Source of the DNA: CAXQUZ01 sp942491145
Lineage (GTDB): Bacteria; Myxococcota_A; UBA796; UBA2385
Direction: 5' to 3'
Assembly (NCBI GenBank): GCA_942491145.1
Contig: CALOBC010000032.1
Span: forward strand, 28,298-92,297
DNA length: 64,000 nucleotides
Below the pieces are notes generated by a model that was not told the DNA's origin, did not search any database, and saw nothing but the letters and a program-made list of their open reading frames with translations. Position numbers and translations under genes: made by a program. Numbering within the stretch: the stretch's first letter is position 1; every line of letters starts with the position of its first letter. Positions 17,688-26,748 of the stretch are shown here, piece after piece.

Positions 17688-19327
17688 GGGGTCTCTCCAG
17701 CCGGGGTCTGGGCGGCATCCATGGGTGTGGCCAGCGTGGGCGGCGGACCGACCAGCGGGAAGCGCAGCGCGAACCGGGTGCCTTCTCCGGGCACACTGCT
17801 CACCCGCACCGTGCCGCCATGCCCCACCACCACACGCTCGACGTTGGCCAGTCCGAGGCCTGTGCCCCCGGAGCGGGTCGTGTAGAACGGGTCGAAGATG
17901 CGGGACAGGCCGATGGCGTCGATGCCCACGCCGTCGTCTTCGACCACCACCAAGAGGTCGTCACCGTCGACGGTCGCGGAGATGGCGATGGTGCCGTAGT
18001 CCGGCGTGGCCTGGGCCGCGTTGAGGATGAGGTTCCAGAGCACCTGCCGAAACCGACTGCCGTCCATGTGGACCGGGGGCAGCCGGCTCGCAGACGTGCG
18101 GAGCACCAGCCGACCTTTGTAGCGAGCATCGTTGCGAAAGGTGGACGCCACCTCGCCGATGATCTTGCCCGCGTCGTTGGGGGCGATGTCGAGCCGGACC
18201 GGCCGAGCACTGTCGAGAAACTCCTCCACCAGCTCATTGAGGCGCTTCACTTCCCGGAGCACGATGTCGTGCAGGGGGCTGCTTCCCTCGTCGCGGAGCA
18301 GCTGCACACTGCCCGACAAGCTCGCCAGCGGGTTGCGGATCTCATGGGCCAGCCCAGCCGCCAGGCGCCCCACCGCCCCCAGGCGCTCCTGATGGGCGAT
18401 GTCCCGCTCCATATTCCGCACGCGTGTCACGTCCTCGATGAGAACGACGTCACCACCGTCTTCGAGGGGAATCCGGCTGCACATCAGGTTCACGAGCGCG
18501 TCGCCCCGGGGGAAGACCTGTTCCCAGCTTCGCCCATCCACGGCCAGCAAGTGCTCCAGCCGATTGCCCTCGACCACCCCAAGCAGGCGCCTCGCGGCCC
18601 GGTTGCTGTCGGTGATGCTGCCGTCAACATCCACGACCATGACGCCGGACTCGACCTTCTCGAGGATCATCTCGTGCCGAGCACGGAGCTGGGTGGTCAC
18701 CCGAAGCTGCTTCTCGAGCGCGACCCGGGCCCGCCGCACATTGCCGCTGAGCACCGCCGAGAGCAGCCCCACCAGCACAAACGCGAAGCCCTGGAGCAGC
18801 ATCTGGGAGTAGGCGAGCAGGACGTCGCCACCGTACTGCAGCTGGAGCCAGGCGAAGCCCTGAAAGCCGATCAACGCGACGTACAGCACACTGTCGAGCA
18901 GGGCCGCAGCCAGCGCTCCCCGAGGCGGCAGCAGAAATGCCGCCGCCAAGATGTTGACGAAGAACAGCGGGAAGAACGGCGAGATGGGCCCGCCAGTGCC
19001 GGACACCAGCACCAGGGCAAACAGCGCGTCCAGCACCAGCTGGCTCCAGGGGAACCACACATGCTCGCCAAACCGCGGCAGCAGCGACGCGCTGATGCCC
19101 ATGACCAGGAACAAGCTGGCGGCCAGCGCCAGCTTCGGGCGCATGGCTTGCATGTCGCCGGGGTGGTCCAGCAGGACCAGCACAGCCAAGCCCAACAAGC
19201 CCAGGCCGAGCAGCAACCGCAGCAGGATGTAGATGGCCAGAGGCCGGGAGGACTCGCGGACTTCGGCCGCCCGGTTGCCCTCTGGAAGTGTGCCCCCGCC
19301 CGCTTCGTCCGTTCCTTCTTCGCTCAA
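17684..19327 (-). CDS. pilS: Membrane sensor histidine kinase PilS
   Basis: A 547-residue kinase. About six N-terminal transmembrane helices (residues 30-195) are followed by a PAS-like segment (215-305), a HisKA domain with His328 in GLAHEIRNPL, and an HATPase domain with NLILNAAQA, DDGVGI and GTGLGLANV. In PilS proteins the membrane part senses pilin in the inner membrane and lowers pilA expression when pilin is abundant. The gene overlaps pilC and pilR by 4 bases each, so the three are translationally coupled. Confidence 0.93.
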
Positions 19328-20544
19328 ATGCCCGAAGCCATCGAGAAGATCGGCATGTACATCGCGATGACCAGACCACCGATGATGACACCGAGGAACA
19401 GGATGATCAGCGGCTCCATCATGCTGGTGAGGTTCTCGACCGCCTGGTCGACCTCATCCTCGTAGAAGTCCGCGACCTTGTTGAGCATGACGTCGAGAGC
19501 GCCGGTGGCCTCGCCGACGCTGATCATCTGGCAGACCATCTCGGGGAAGATCTTGGACTCCGACAAGGGCTCCGCGATGGTGCGGCCTTCGGAGATCGCC
19601 TCACGCACGTTGAGCACGGCCTTCTCGATGACCTTGTTGCCGGACGTCCGCGCACAGATGTCGAGGGCTTCCAGGATGGGCACACCGGACGAGATCATCG
19701 TACCGAGCGTCCGGCAGAACCGCGCCACTGCCACCCGGATGAGGAGCGTGCCAAAGACCGGCAGCTTGAGCATCAGCCCGTCGATGAGCACATGCCCACG
19801 GGACGTCTTGTAGAACTGGCGCACACCGGTGTAGACGACCCCGAGCCCGAGGACCAAGAAGATGAAGTTCGCTTGAAGCCACTGAGACAAACCGATGACG
19901 AACTGGGTGGGAGCCGGCAGGGTCTGACCGAACTCAGCGAACATCTCTTCGAAGGTGGGCACGACCTTGAGCAGCAGCACAGTGACGACGATGGTGGCCA
20001 CGATCATGACGATCAGCGGATACATCATCGCGCCCTTGATCTGGCGCTTCAGCCGCTCGGCCTTCTCCAGATACTGGGCGAGGCGGTTGAGGATGGTGTC
20101 GAGGATGCCGCCAACTTCGCCCGCGGCGACCATGTTCCGGAACAGCTCATCAAAGGTGTCCGGGTACTTCTTGAGGGCATCGGCGAAGGTCGAGCCGCTC
20201 TCGACCTGCTCTTTGATGCTCGTGAGCTGGAGGCGGAAGGTCTCGTTCGGGGCCTGCTTGCTCTGGATGTCGAGGCACTGCACCAACGGCAGCCCTGAGT
20301 CGATCATCGTCGCGAACTGACGCACGAAGATGACGAGGTCCTTGTTGGTGACCCTCGGCTTGAGGAAGTCAGGCATCTTGAGCTTGATTTCCATCGAGCC
20401 CAAGCCACCTTTCGGCTTCACCGACGTGGCGCTGATCTGGCGCTGGCGGAGGATGTTGCGCGCGGCGTCAGCGTTGGCCGCTTCGACCTCGCCTTTCCGC
20501 ACTTCTCCGCCGGATGTCCGACCCTCGTAGGCAAACACTGCCAT
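19324..20544 (-). CDS. pilC: Type IV pilus inner-membrane platform protein PilC
   Basis: A 406-residue member of the GspF/PilC family. It has two homologous cytoplasmic helical domains (for example VIFVRQFATMIDSGLPLVQC and the later VARFCRTLGTMISSGVPILEA), each followed by transmembrane segments, with three membrane helices overall. PilC couples the PilB ATPase to pilin assembly. It starts 137 bases after pilB and overlaps pilS by 4 bases. Confidence 0.95.
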   Translation of the reverse strand: MAVFAYEGRTSGGEVRKGEVEAANADAARNILRQRQISATSVKPKGGLGSMEIKLKMPDFLKPRVTNKDLVIFVRQFATMIDSGLPLVQCLDIQSKQAPNETFRLQLTSIKEQVESGSTFADALKKYPDTFDELFRNMVAAGEVGGILDTILNRLAQYLEKAERLKRQIKGAMMYPLIVMIVATIVVTVLLLKVVPTFEEMFAEFGQTLPAPTQFVIGLSQWLQANFIFLVLGLGVVYTGVRQFYKTSRGHVLIDGLMLKLPVFGTLLIRVAVARFCRTLGTMISSGVPILEALDICARTSGNKVIEKAVLNVREAISEGRTIAEPLSESKIFPEMVCQMISVGEATGALDVMLNKVADFYEDEVDQAVENLTSMMEPLIILFLGVIIGGLVIAMYMPIFSMASGI

Positions 20545-20681
20545 TGGCGCGACCTCTGAGCTTGCTCGACCGGGGGGGCCAGTCAGGATTCTGTGCAGGG
20601 TACCACCGTCGCGGGACCCGGTTCAAGTCTCCCGAAGTCTCCCGATGCGCGGGGATGGCCAGGGCCAGTGCGGCCCCGTGC

Positions 20682-22394
20682 TCAGTCCGCAGACGTCGTT
20701 CGCACGACCTCTTCGATGGTGGTCATGCCCTCGCCCAGCTTCTTCAGTGCCGACATTCGGAGGCTGCGCATGCCCTGGCGGATGGCTTCCCGCTTCAGCT
20801 CCAAGGTCGAAGCACCATTCAAGATGAACTCCGAGACCTCATCGTTGAAGAACATGATCTCGTAGACGGCGATGCGGCCGCGGTAGCCGGTGTTGTTGCA
20901 GTTGCCACAGCCCGCGCCCCGAAAGACCTTGAACTCGCCGAGCTCGTCGGGCGGGACACCCAAGTCGATGAGCACTTGCTCGGGCACTTCGATGGGTTCC
21001 CGACACTCGACGCAGATCTTCCGGCACAGGCGCTGGGCACCGATGACGTTGACGGAGCTGGCCACCAAGAACGGCTCGATGCCCATGTTCAGCATGCGGC
21101 TGACGCTGCTCGGCGCATCGTTGGTGTGCAGGGTGCTGAGCACGAGGTGGCCCGTGAGCGCCGCCTTGACCGCGATCTCGGCGGTCTCGAAGTCCCGGAT
21201 CTCACCCACCATGATGATGTCGGGATCTTGGCGCAGGAAGGACCGCAGGCTGCTGGCGAAGTTGAGGCCGATGTCATCGTGCATCTGGACCTGGTTGATG
21301 CCGTAGAGGTTGAACTCGACGGGATCCTCAGCGGTACAGATGTTGGTGGTGCTCTTGTTGAGCTCCGACAGCGTCGAGTACAGCGTCGTCGTCTTGCCAG
21401 AGCCGGTGGGACCCGTGATAAGGATCATTCCGTATGGCTTCTGGATGTTGGCCTTGTACTCCGCCAGCACCTTGGGCTCGAAGCCCAGCTTGGTCATGTC
21501 GAGCTGCAAGTTGGACTTGTCCAACAGCCGCAGGACGACCTTCTCGCCCCAGAGCACCGGCAGCACGCTGACGCGGAAGTCCATTTCTTTGCCGCGGCCC
21601 AGCTTCATCTTGATGCGACCATCCTGGGGCAGGCGGCGCTCGGCAATGTCGAGGTTGCTCATGATCTTGAAGCGCGAGATGATCGCGTTCTTCAGCTTCA
21701 TGGGCGGCTTCATCACCTCGTAGAGAATGCCGTCGATCCGATACCGGATGCGCATCGACTTCTCGTAGGGCTCCACGTGGATGTCACTGGCGTTCTTCCG
21801 GATCGCGTCGAGCAGGATCAGGTTGACCAGCTTGACCACCGGGGCGTCGCCAGCGCTCTTTTCCAAGTCGAGAACATTGATGTCCTCGTCGTCCCCTTCA
21901 TCGACCTCGAACTCTTCATCGTCGGCGTCGAAGTCCATCATGACTTCGTCGAACGACACGGTGGACGTGTAGTACTGCTCGATGGCGTCGGCGATGGCTT
22001 GCTCGCTGGCGACCACCACCTCGATGTTGAACTTCGTGATGAACTTCAGGTCATCGATGGCGAAGATGTTGCTCGGGTCGGCCATGGCGACGATGAGCGT
22101 GTTGCCAGACCGGTTGACCGGGATGACTTGGTGGCGGGTGACCACCTCTTTTGAGATCAGCTTGAGCACATCGGGGTCGAGCTCAATGTCGCCCAAGTTG
22201 ACGCTGGGGACGCCGTACTGCTTGGACAGGAAGCTCGTCAGCTCGTTTTCGTCGATGTAGCCAAGCTTGGTCAGCTCATGGCCGAGCCGCCCGCCAGAGC
22301 CTCGCTGCGTGTCCATCGCCTTGCGAAGCTGGAGGTGGGTGATCAGCTGCTCTTTGACGAGCAGCTCTCCAAGTCGACTGTTGTCGTCCGCCAT
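20682..22394 (-). CDS. pilB: Type IV pilus extension ATPase PilB
   Basis: A 570-residue GspE/PilB ATPase. It has an N-terminal MshEN-like domain (LGELLVKEQLITHLQL), an acidic linker near 150-175, Walker A GPTGSGKT (328-335), Asp and His boxes, and Walker B IIMVGEIRD. A tetra-cysteine zinc site (CRKICVEC ... CGNC) lies in the C-terminal part, as in PilB. In myxobacteria pilT follows pilB; here pilC follows directly with a 137-base gap and no pilT. Confidence 0.95.
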   Translation of the reverse strand: MADDNSRLGELLVKEQLITHLQLRKAMDTQRGSGGRLGHELTKLGYIDENELTSFLSKQYGVPSVNLGDIELDPDVLKLISKEVVTRHQVIPVNRSGNTLIVAMADPSNIFAIDDLKFITKFNIEVVVASEQAIADAIEQYYTSTVSFDEVMMDFDADDEEFEVDEGDDEDINVLDLEKSAGDAPVVKLVNLILLDAIRKNASDIHVEPYEKSMRIRYRIDGILYEVMKPPMKLKNAIISRFKIMSNLDIAERRLPQDGRIKMKLGRGKEMDFRVSVLPVLWGEKVVLRLLDKSNLQLDMTKLGFEPKVLAEYKANIQKPYGMILITGPTGSGKTTTLYSTLSELNKSTTNICTAEDPVEFNLYGINQVQMHDDIGLNFASSLRSFLRQDPDIIMVGEIRDFETAEIAVKAALTGHLVLSTLHTNDAPSSVSRMLNMGIEPFLVASSVNVIGAQRLCRKICVECREPIEVPEQVLIDLGVPPDELGEFKVFRGAGCGNCNNTGYRGRIAVYEIMFFNDEVSEFILNGASTLELKREAIRQGMRSLRMSALKKLGEGMTTIEEVVRTTSAD

Positions 22395-22604
22395 CGTCGC
22401 GCCTCGTGAGCTGGGGATGTCGCCGGCGATTCCGGGGACAGGGTCTCGGCCGGAATCCTACCCGAAGTGCCGGTCGAAGTGGACCGCCGACCCCATCCCT
22501 GCCCCCCAAGCGGCCCGAGGTGCATCGTCCGGCTCACCCACTGAGCCGACCCCACTTGCGGTGGGGCAGAGGACCCTCGCGCACCCCATTGTCGGGGCAG
22601 CGCC

Positions 22605-24170
22605 TCAGGCGAGAAGCTGCTCACACACGTCGCCAGCATCATCTCCGTCCCCCGCCGCGAGGATCGCCTGCGCGGCGGCGTCGCGGTCGGGTTCATCGCC
22701 CGCAAAGCGTCCACAGACCCGATCCACCGTGTCGGCCCACGGCCACCCTGGGCTGCCCTCGGGAAGCTCCCGGCGCTCGGGCCAGCGACCACCCCGGGTG
22801 GTGTCCAGCACCACCTCACAGTCGGCCCGCTCTCGCCAAGCATCCACGTCAACCGCACCCAGATCGGGGCTCGCCCGTCGCACCCGCGCCAACAAGCGGT
22901 CCGGCCGCAGGGCCAGCATGTGCAGCGCCGGCTTCCACGGATCCCCACCGGAGCCCCGCAAGGACCCGGGCTTCACCAGATCGCCCATCGCCCTCTTCAA
23001 GTCCCCGGGGCCCAGGCCACTGAGGAGCGGCGCGAGGACCTCACAGCGGTGGGCGAGGACCAGTGCCGTGCGCGCGGGATCGTGGTGAACCTCGACGCGC
23101 TGGGCCACGTCGGCCACAGCCAGCGCCGCCTTGGCCAGTGCCGATGGCTCGAGGGCGTCCACGCCGGACTCGTGGGTGACGATGCGCAGAGCGACTGCGT
23201 TGGCGAGCTGCCATGGCACCTTGCTGGAGTCGAGTGGACCGAGCGGCCGCCCTTCGCGGTGCACTTGATCCACCGTGGGCAGGCTGGCGCGAATCACCAC
23301 CCGCTCGACCTGATCGGCGCGCAGCCGCTTGTCGGCCGCCTTGATGTGGCGGCGCAAGATCTCTTGCACCCCTTGGACCGGCACCTGGATGCCGGGGCTC
23401 AGCGGGTCGAGACCAAACGACAGCGACTGGCTCAGCCACGCGGTGCCGAGGCCAGTGAAGGCCGTCGCGAGGCGCTGGATGCCGTCCACGGGTCGGTCCA
23501 GGATGCCCAGGGGCCCCTGCACGCCAGCCCTGGCCAGTGCCATCGCTTCGAGGCCCAAGCGGGTGGGCACCGACATGTCGAGCACCGCGGCCGCCCCACC
23601 ATGGACCCCACGGGCGCCGCTCGCCATCACCAGAGCCAGCGCGAGGCCGTGGGCCAGAGTGGCGCCATCCACGCCGTCGACCACACCCCGGGCCACCGCC
23701 GCAGCAGCCGCCCGCTGTGCACCTTGGGCACGGACCGGGGCCAGGAGCGCCGAGAGCCCCAGGCGAGACGACACCTCATTGGCAGCGATGAGGGCAATGA
23801 GCACCCGGCCCAGCGCCGGACGGCGGTCCACCGGGGTCGCTTCCACGCCGGACCAAGCCGCAGCAACCGCAGCCGCAGGACCATCCGACATCAACAGCCG
23901 ATCGCCGGTCTGAAGCCAGCCGATGCGGCCCGCCCGAGAGGCGGCATCTTCCATCGAGAATGGTGACAGAACGGACCACTTCGACGACGCATGCAAGGCG
24001 CCCGCCGCGCTGAGGAGCTGGAGCAGCGCCCGCTCACGCAGCCCCGCTGACAACGCTTCAGGCTGGAGCGAGGCCGCCCACTGGCCGAGGCGGGTGACGG
24101 TTCCCCCGACCACCCCAGCGTGCACACCCAGGGGGGAAGAAGAAGCATCGGCTGCGGCGTGGTCCACCAT
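22605..24170 (-). CDS. Divergent MmgE/PrpD-family protein
   Basis: About 521 residues from ATG 24170. The central region has the layout of the MmgE/PrpD helical domain: ANEVSSRLGLSALL, repeated Ala-rich helices (AAAAAVARGVVDGVDG), HGGAAAVLDMSVPTRLGLEA and GPLGILDRP. A later segment, SKVPWQLANAVALRIVTHES, matches the family's C-terminal module. Known members are 2-methylcitrate or aconitate-type dehydratases, and others are uncharacterised. The match is partial and by eye, so activity is not assured. Its neighbour upstream is the subtilase-like gene. Confidence 0.5.
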   Translation of the reverse strand: MVDHAAADASSSPLGVHAGVVGGTVTRLGQWAASLQPEALSAGLRERALLQLLSAAGALHASSKWSVLSPFSMEDAASRAGRIGWLQTGDRLLMSDGPAAAVAAAWSGVEATPVDRRPALGRVLIALIAANEVSSRLGLSALLAPVRAQGAQRAAAAAVARGVVDGVDGATLAHGLALALVMASGARGVHGGAAAVLDMSVPTRLGLEAMALARAGVQGPLGILDRPVDGIQRLATAFTGLGTAWLSQSLSFGLDPLSPGIQVPVQGVQEILRRHIKAADKRLRADQVERVVIRASLPTVDQVHREGRPLGPLDSSKVPWQLANAVALRIVTHESGVDALEPSALAKAALAVADVAQRVEVHHDPARTALVLAHRCEVLAPLLSGLGPGDLKRAMGDLVKPGSLRGSGGDPWKPALHMLALRPDRLLARVRRASPDLGAVDVDAWRERADCEVVLDTTRGGRWPERRELPEGSPGWPWADTVDRVCGRFAGDEPDRDAAAQAILAAGDGDDAGDVCEQLLA

Positions 24171-24495
24171 GGAAGGTCCCTGCTCGTCGAAGGGGATCGT
24201 GCGCGGCGGCGGCTCCGCCCCTGCGCGTCCGGCCACTCTATCCGGCCCACTCGGTCGAGTGGGGCACCGGTCCCGGCCGATCCCCCGGTGGTGACACAGG
24301 CCAGTGCCAAGCACGTTGGGCAGCCCGCTGGCGCCAGCTCATCGACTGCAGCCGCAGTGCAGCGAAGCCGGCCGCCCCAGCCTCCAGGGACACCGTCGAC
24401 GATCGGTGCCTGCACTCAAATGTCAGCTGATTCCGGCACGCCCGAAGCCGCCCCAGGGCGCACACGATCGCCGTGGAGTTGCGCAGCGCACCCGA
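24171..24495. other. 325-base intergenic stretch, no gene seen
   Basis: This lies between the subtilase-like gene (stop 24496) and the MmgE/PrpD-like gene (start 24170), both on the minus strand. I see no convincing ORF or terminator. It presumably carries the promoter of the MmgE/PrpD-like gene. A TTGGCACT element on the minus strand resembles half a sigma-54 site but lacks the -12 GC. Confidence 0.5.
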
Positions 24496-25260
24496 TCAGG
24501 CGTAGCCAATCTCAGGGACCGGGGTCAGCGAGAGCTGGCGCATCATCTCGATCAGCGCGGACGACGGCACGTCCCGGTCGGCTTCACGCAGGCAGGCAAA
24601 GCGCCCCGCCAGGTAGGCCGTCGCAATGCCCGAGCCCTTGAAGACCCGCTGCTCACCGGCCTTGTCCTTGATCTCGTACCCGTGGGTGAGGAACTTGTCC
24701 GTGAGGCTGCCCCACTCCGACCGCGGAAAGCGCCGGGGAGAAAAGTAGTAGACCTTCTCCAGCGGACAGTCGGGATGGGTCGCCACACCGACCGTCTCGG
24801 GCAGATCCGCAGGGTAGGCCCGGTCGCCCTTGGGGTGGGCCGCCGCGAGCACCACCGCACCGGACTCGCTGGCCATCGCACAACAGTCTCGCAGCAGCAG
24901 CGCCTTGCCCATGTTGGGGGTGCCTGCGGACAGGTTGATGATGTCGGCACCGTGCCGGAAAGCCGTCTCGATGCCCGCAGCCATCAGATCGGCGCTGGTG
25001 TACAGGCGGCGATCCATGATCTTGATGCCCACGATCTCGGCTTCGGGGGCAACGCGCAGCACCGCCGCGGCAATGTCCGTGCCGTGGCCATTGTCGTCGT
25101 GAAAGTCGCCGCCAATGCCGGCGTGGCCCGTGGCGTTGAGCTGGATGCGCCACCCCGAGACCTTCACGCCCTGCATCCGGGGGTCCGACTGGTCAATGCC
25201 GCTGTCGATGACGGCGACCACCACGCCTTTTCCGGTGTATTCTCTGCCGCGAAAACGCAT
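24496..25260 (-). CDS. Small subtilase-fold protein with substituted catalytic serine
   Basis: About 254 residues from ATG 25260 (AGGG 6-9 bases upstream). The S8 fold is clear: VIDSGID carries Asp19 and DDNGHGTDIAA carries His59. In the serine motif, which normally reads GTSMATP, this protein has GSGIATAYLAG: the nucleophile position is Gly211, with Ser210 one place earlier. The oxyanion-hole Asn motif AAGN is replaced by AAHP. There is no signal peptide or propeptide, so it is probably cytoplasmic. It may be an inactive binding protein, or use Ser210 if the loop is shifted. It is divergent from the gene at 25542. Confidence 0.7.
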   Translation of the reverse strand: MRFRGREYTGKGVVVAVIDSGIDQSDPRMQGVKVSGWRIQLNATGHAGIGGDFHDDNGHGTDIAAAVLRVAPEAEIVGIKIMDRRLYTSADLMAAGIETAFRHGADIINLSAGTPNMGKALLLRDCCAMASESGAVVLAAAHPKGDRAYPADLPETVGVATHPDCPLEKVYYFSPRRFPRSEWGSLTDKFLTHGYEIKDKAGEQRVFKGSGIATAYLAGRFACLREADRDVPSSALIEMMRQLSLTPVPEIGYA

Positions 25261-25541
25261 TTCAGACCCTGTGTTTGGTAGCGCAGCCCTCTGCACGGAC
25301 CGCCGCTGCCCACGCTGAGTTGTCGCTCAAGGTACAGGCTCCCGCCCTCCGCGACAAGCCAGCCCCCACGCCGCGGGCCCCCCCCCGCGAGGACGCATGC
25401 GACAAGCCCCTGTCGGAGGCGATACGCGAACCGGCAAGCCAAGGGCTTGGCGTCGCAACATCTGCGGGCCGCCCCACTCCGCCCCCGGTGCATCGCGCGC
25501 GCTGGCACCATTCGGGCACTGCTGCTTCCCCGGGAGCCCCC

Positions 25542-26717
25542 GTGCGTGAGTCCGCCAGCCCGCCTCGGAGCGCACCATCCGCCCCTGTCGCAGGCAGCGA
25601 GGGGCCCGCCGCACCCGGTGGGCCCGCCCCCGGACCGGTGCCCGAGTCCCACCGTCGGGTGCACACCTCGACCGGCGATCTCCGCGGGGCCATGAACCTG
25701 ATGGCACGGCAGATGGCGCTGGACGGCTGGGCGGTCGACCTCCAGGGAACGGTGGTCCACACCGGCGGAACACCCATCGTTGCGCTGCTCTTGGCGCTGA
25801 GCGCGGCCGCTTGCCTGACCGCGACCGCCCGTCCCCTCATCTCCGGCGCGGTGCTGATGCTGGTCGCCGCGGCGGTCTTGGCAGACCTCTCCGGTCACCA
25901 GAGCATCGTCCGTCGGCTGCTTCCGCGGCGGGCGAGCCGCACATTGCTGGTCTGGCCCGGTGGCGCCCCTCCCCCACCCCTCGCTTTGCCACCGGGTCCT
26001 GGTGGCGCACCCCAGACCCCCTCCGCGGTAGACGCCCAGCGCGGGGTGCTGGTGGTCCTGCCCGCTCGCATTGGTGAACCGGGTCCCCACCCCCTCGCCG
26101 CGCGCCTCGCCGTCGTGATGGCAGGGGTCGTCGCGATGTCCGGCCTGATGCCGACCGACGCTCAAGACGCCTTCGTCCTCGTGGCCTTTCCGGCGCTGAC
26201 CTTCCTGGCCCTCACGAGCGCCATCTCGTGTCGCCGCCGCACCCGCGTCGCCAACCAACGCCCCGGCACCGCGTCTTTGGTCCGCCAGCTTGGCGGCGCA
26301 CTCCGCAGCACGCCCAACAAGAACACCCGCGTGTGCCTCGCCGCGGTGGGTGGGCTCGAGCCCTGGTTTGATCCCATCGAGACGCTGCTCACGTGCAACC
26401 GTCCGCTCTTTGCACCGGAGCACACGCTCGTGGTGGTCTGGACCCCAGGCCCTGGGCCGCTCACTGCCGTGGTGGCAGACGGCGCCCGTGGCGATGCGGT
26501 TGCGTCGTCGGTTTTGGTGCGGGCGGTCAAGGCCGTGGGCATCGTCGAGACCACCGGCACCGCGCTGCAGCCGTCGAGCCCCGGCGAGCGCGCACGAAGC
26601 TGTGGGTGGCGGGCCATCTCACTGCGCGGCGGGGGGCAAGACCCCGAGTCCAGCTTGCGGACCTTGCACGCATTGGTGCAACGGGTGGACAGTCAGGCCG
26701 CATCTGGCAGATGGTGA
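25542..26717 (+). CDS. Membrane protein resembling a degenerate M28-type peptidase
   Basis: About 391 residues from GTG 25542, chosen because GGGAG lies 5 bases upstream; the frame is open further upstream but that part is Pro-rich and overlaps the promoter of the divergent subtilase-like gene. The layout (GDLRGAMNLMARQMALDGW, membrane helices, TRVCLAAVGGLEPWF, a C-terminal SLRTLHALVQRVDS) resembles membrane-embedded M28 aminopeptidase relatives, but the metal ligands cannot be found: the expected AHxD position reads PARIG. Two or three membrane helices are visible (about 60-100, 180-215). The M28 comparison is weak. The next gene starts 31 bases downstream. Confidence 0.5.
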   Translation: MRESASPPRSAPSAPVAGSEGPAAPGGPAPGPVPESHRRVHTSTGDLRGAMNLMARQMALDGWAVDLQGTVVHTGGTPIVALLLALSAAACLTATARPLISGAVLMLVAAAVLADLSGHQSIVRRLLPRRASRTLLVWPGGAPPPPLALPPGPGGAPQTPSAVDAQRGVLVVLPARIGEPGPHPLAARLAVVMAGVVAMSGLMPTDAQDAFVLVAFPALTFLALTSAISCRRRTRVANQRPGTASLVRQLGGALRSTPNKNTRVCLAAVGGLEPWFDPIETLLTCNRPLFAPEHTLVVVWTPGPGPLTAVVADGARGDAVASSVLVRAVKAVGIVETTGTALQPSSPGERARSCGWRAISLRGGGQDPESSLRTLHALVQRVDSQAASGRW

Positions 26718-26748
26718 CTCACCCCCACTCTTGTCCCCGGACCCCGTG

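Noticed and set aside
24300..24330. Sigma-54 promoter before the MmgE/PrpD-like gene
   Set aside because: TTGGCACT is there, but the -12 element reads TGTG rather than TTGC.
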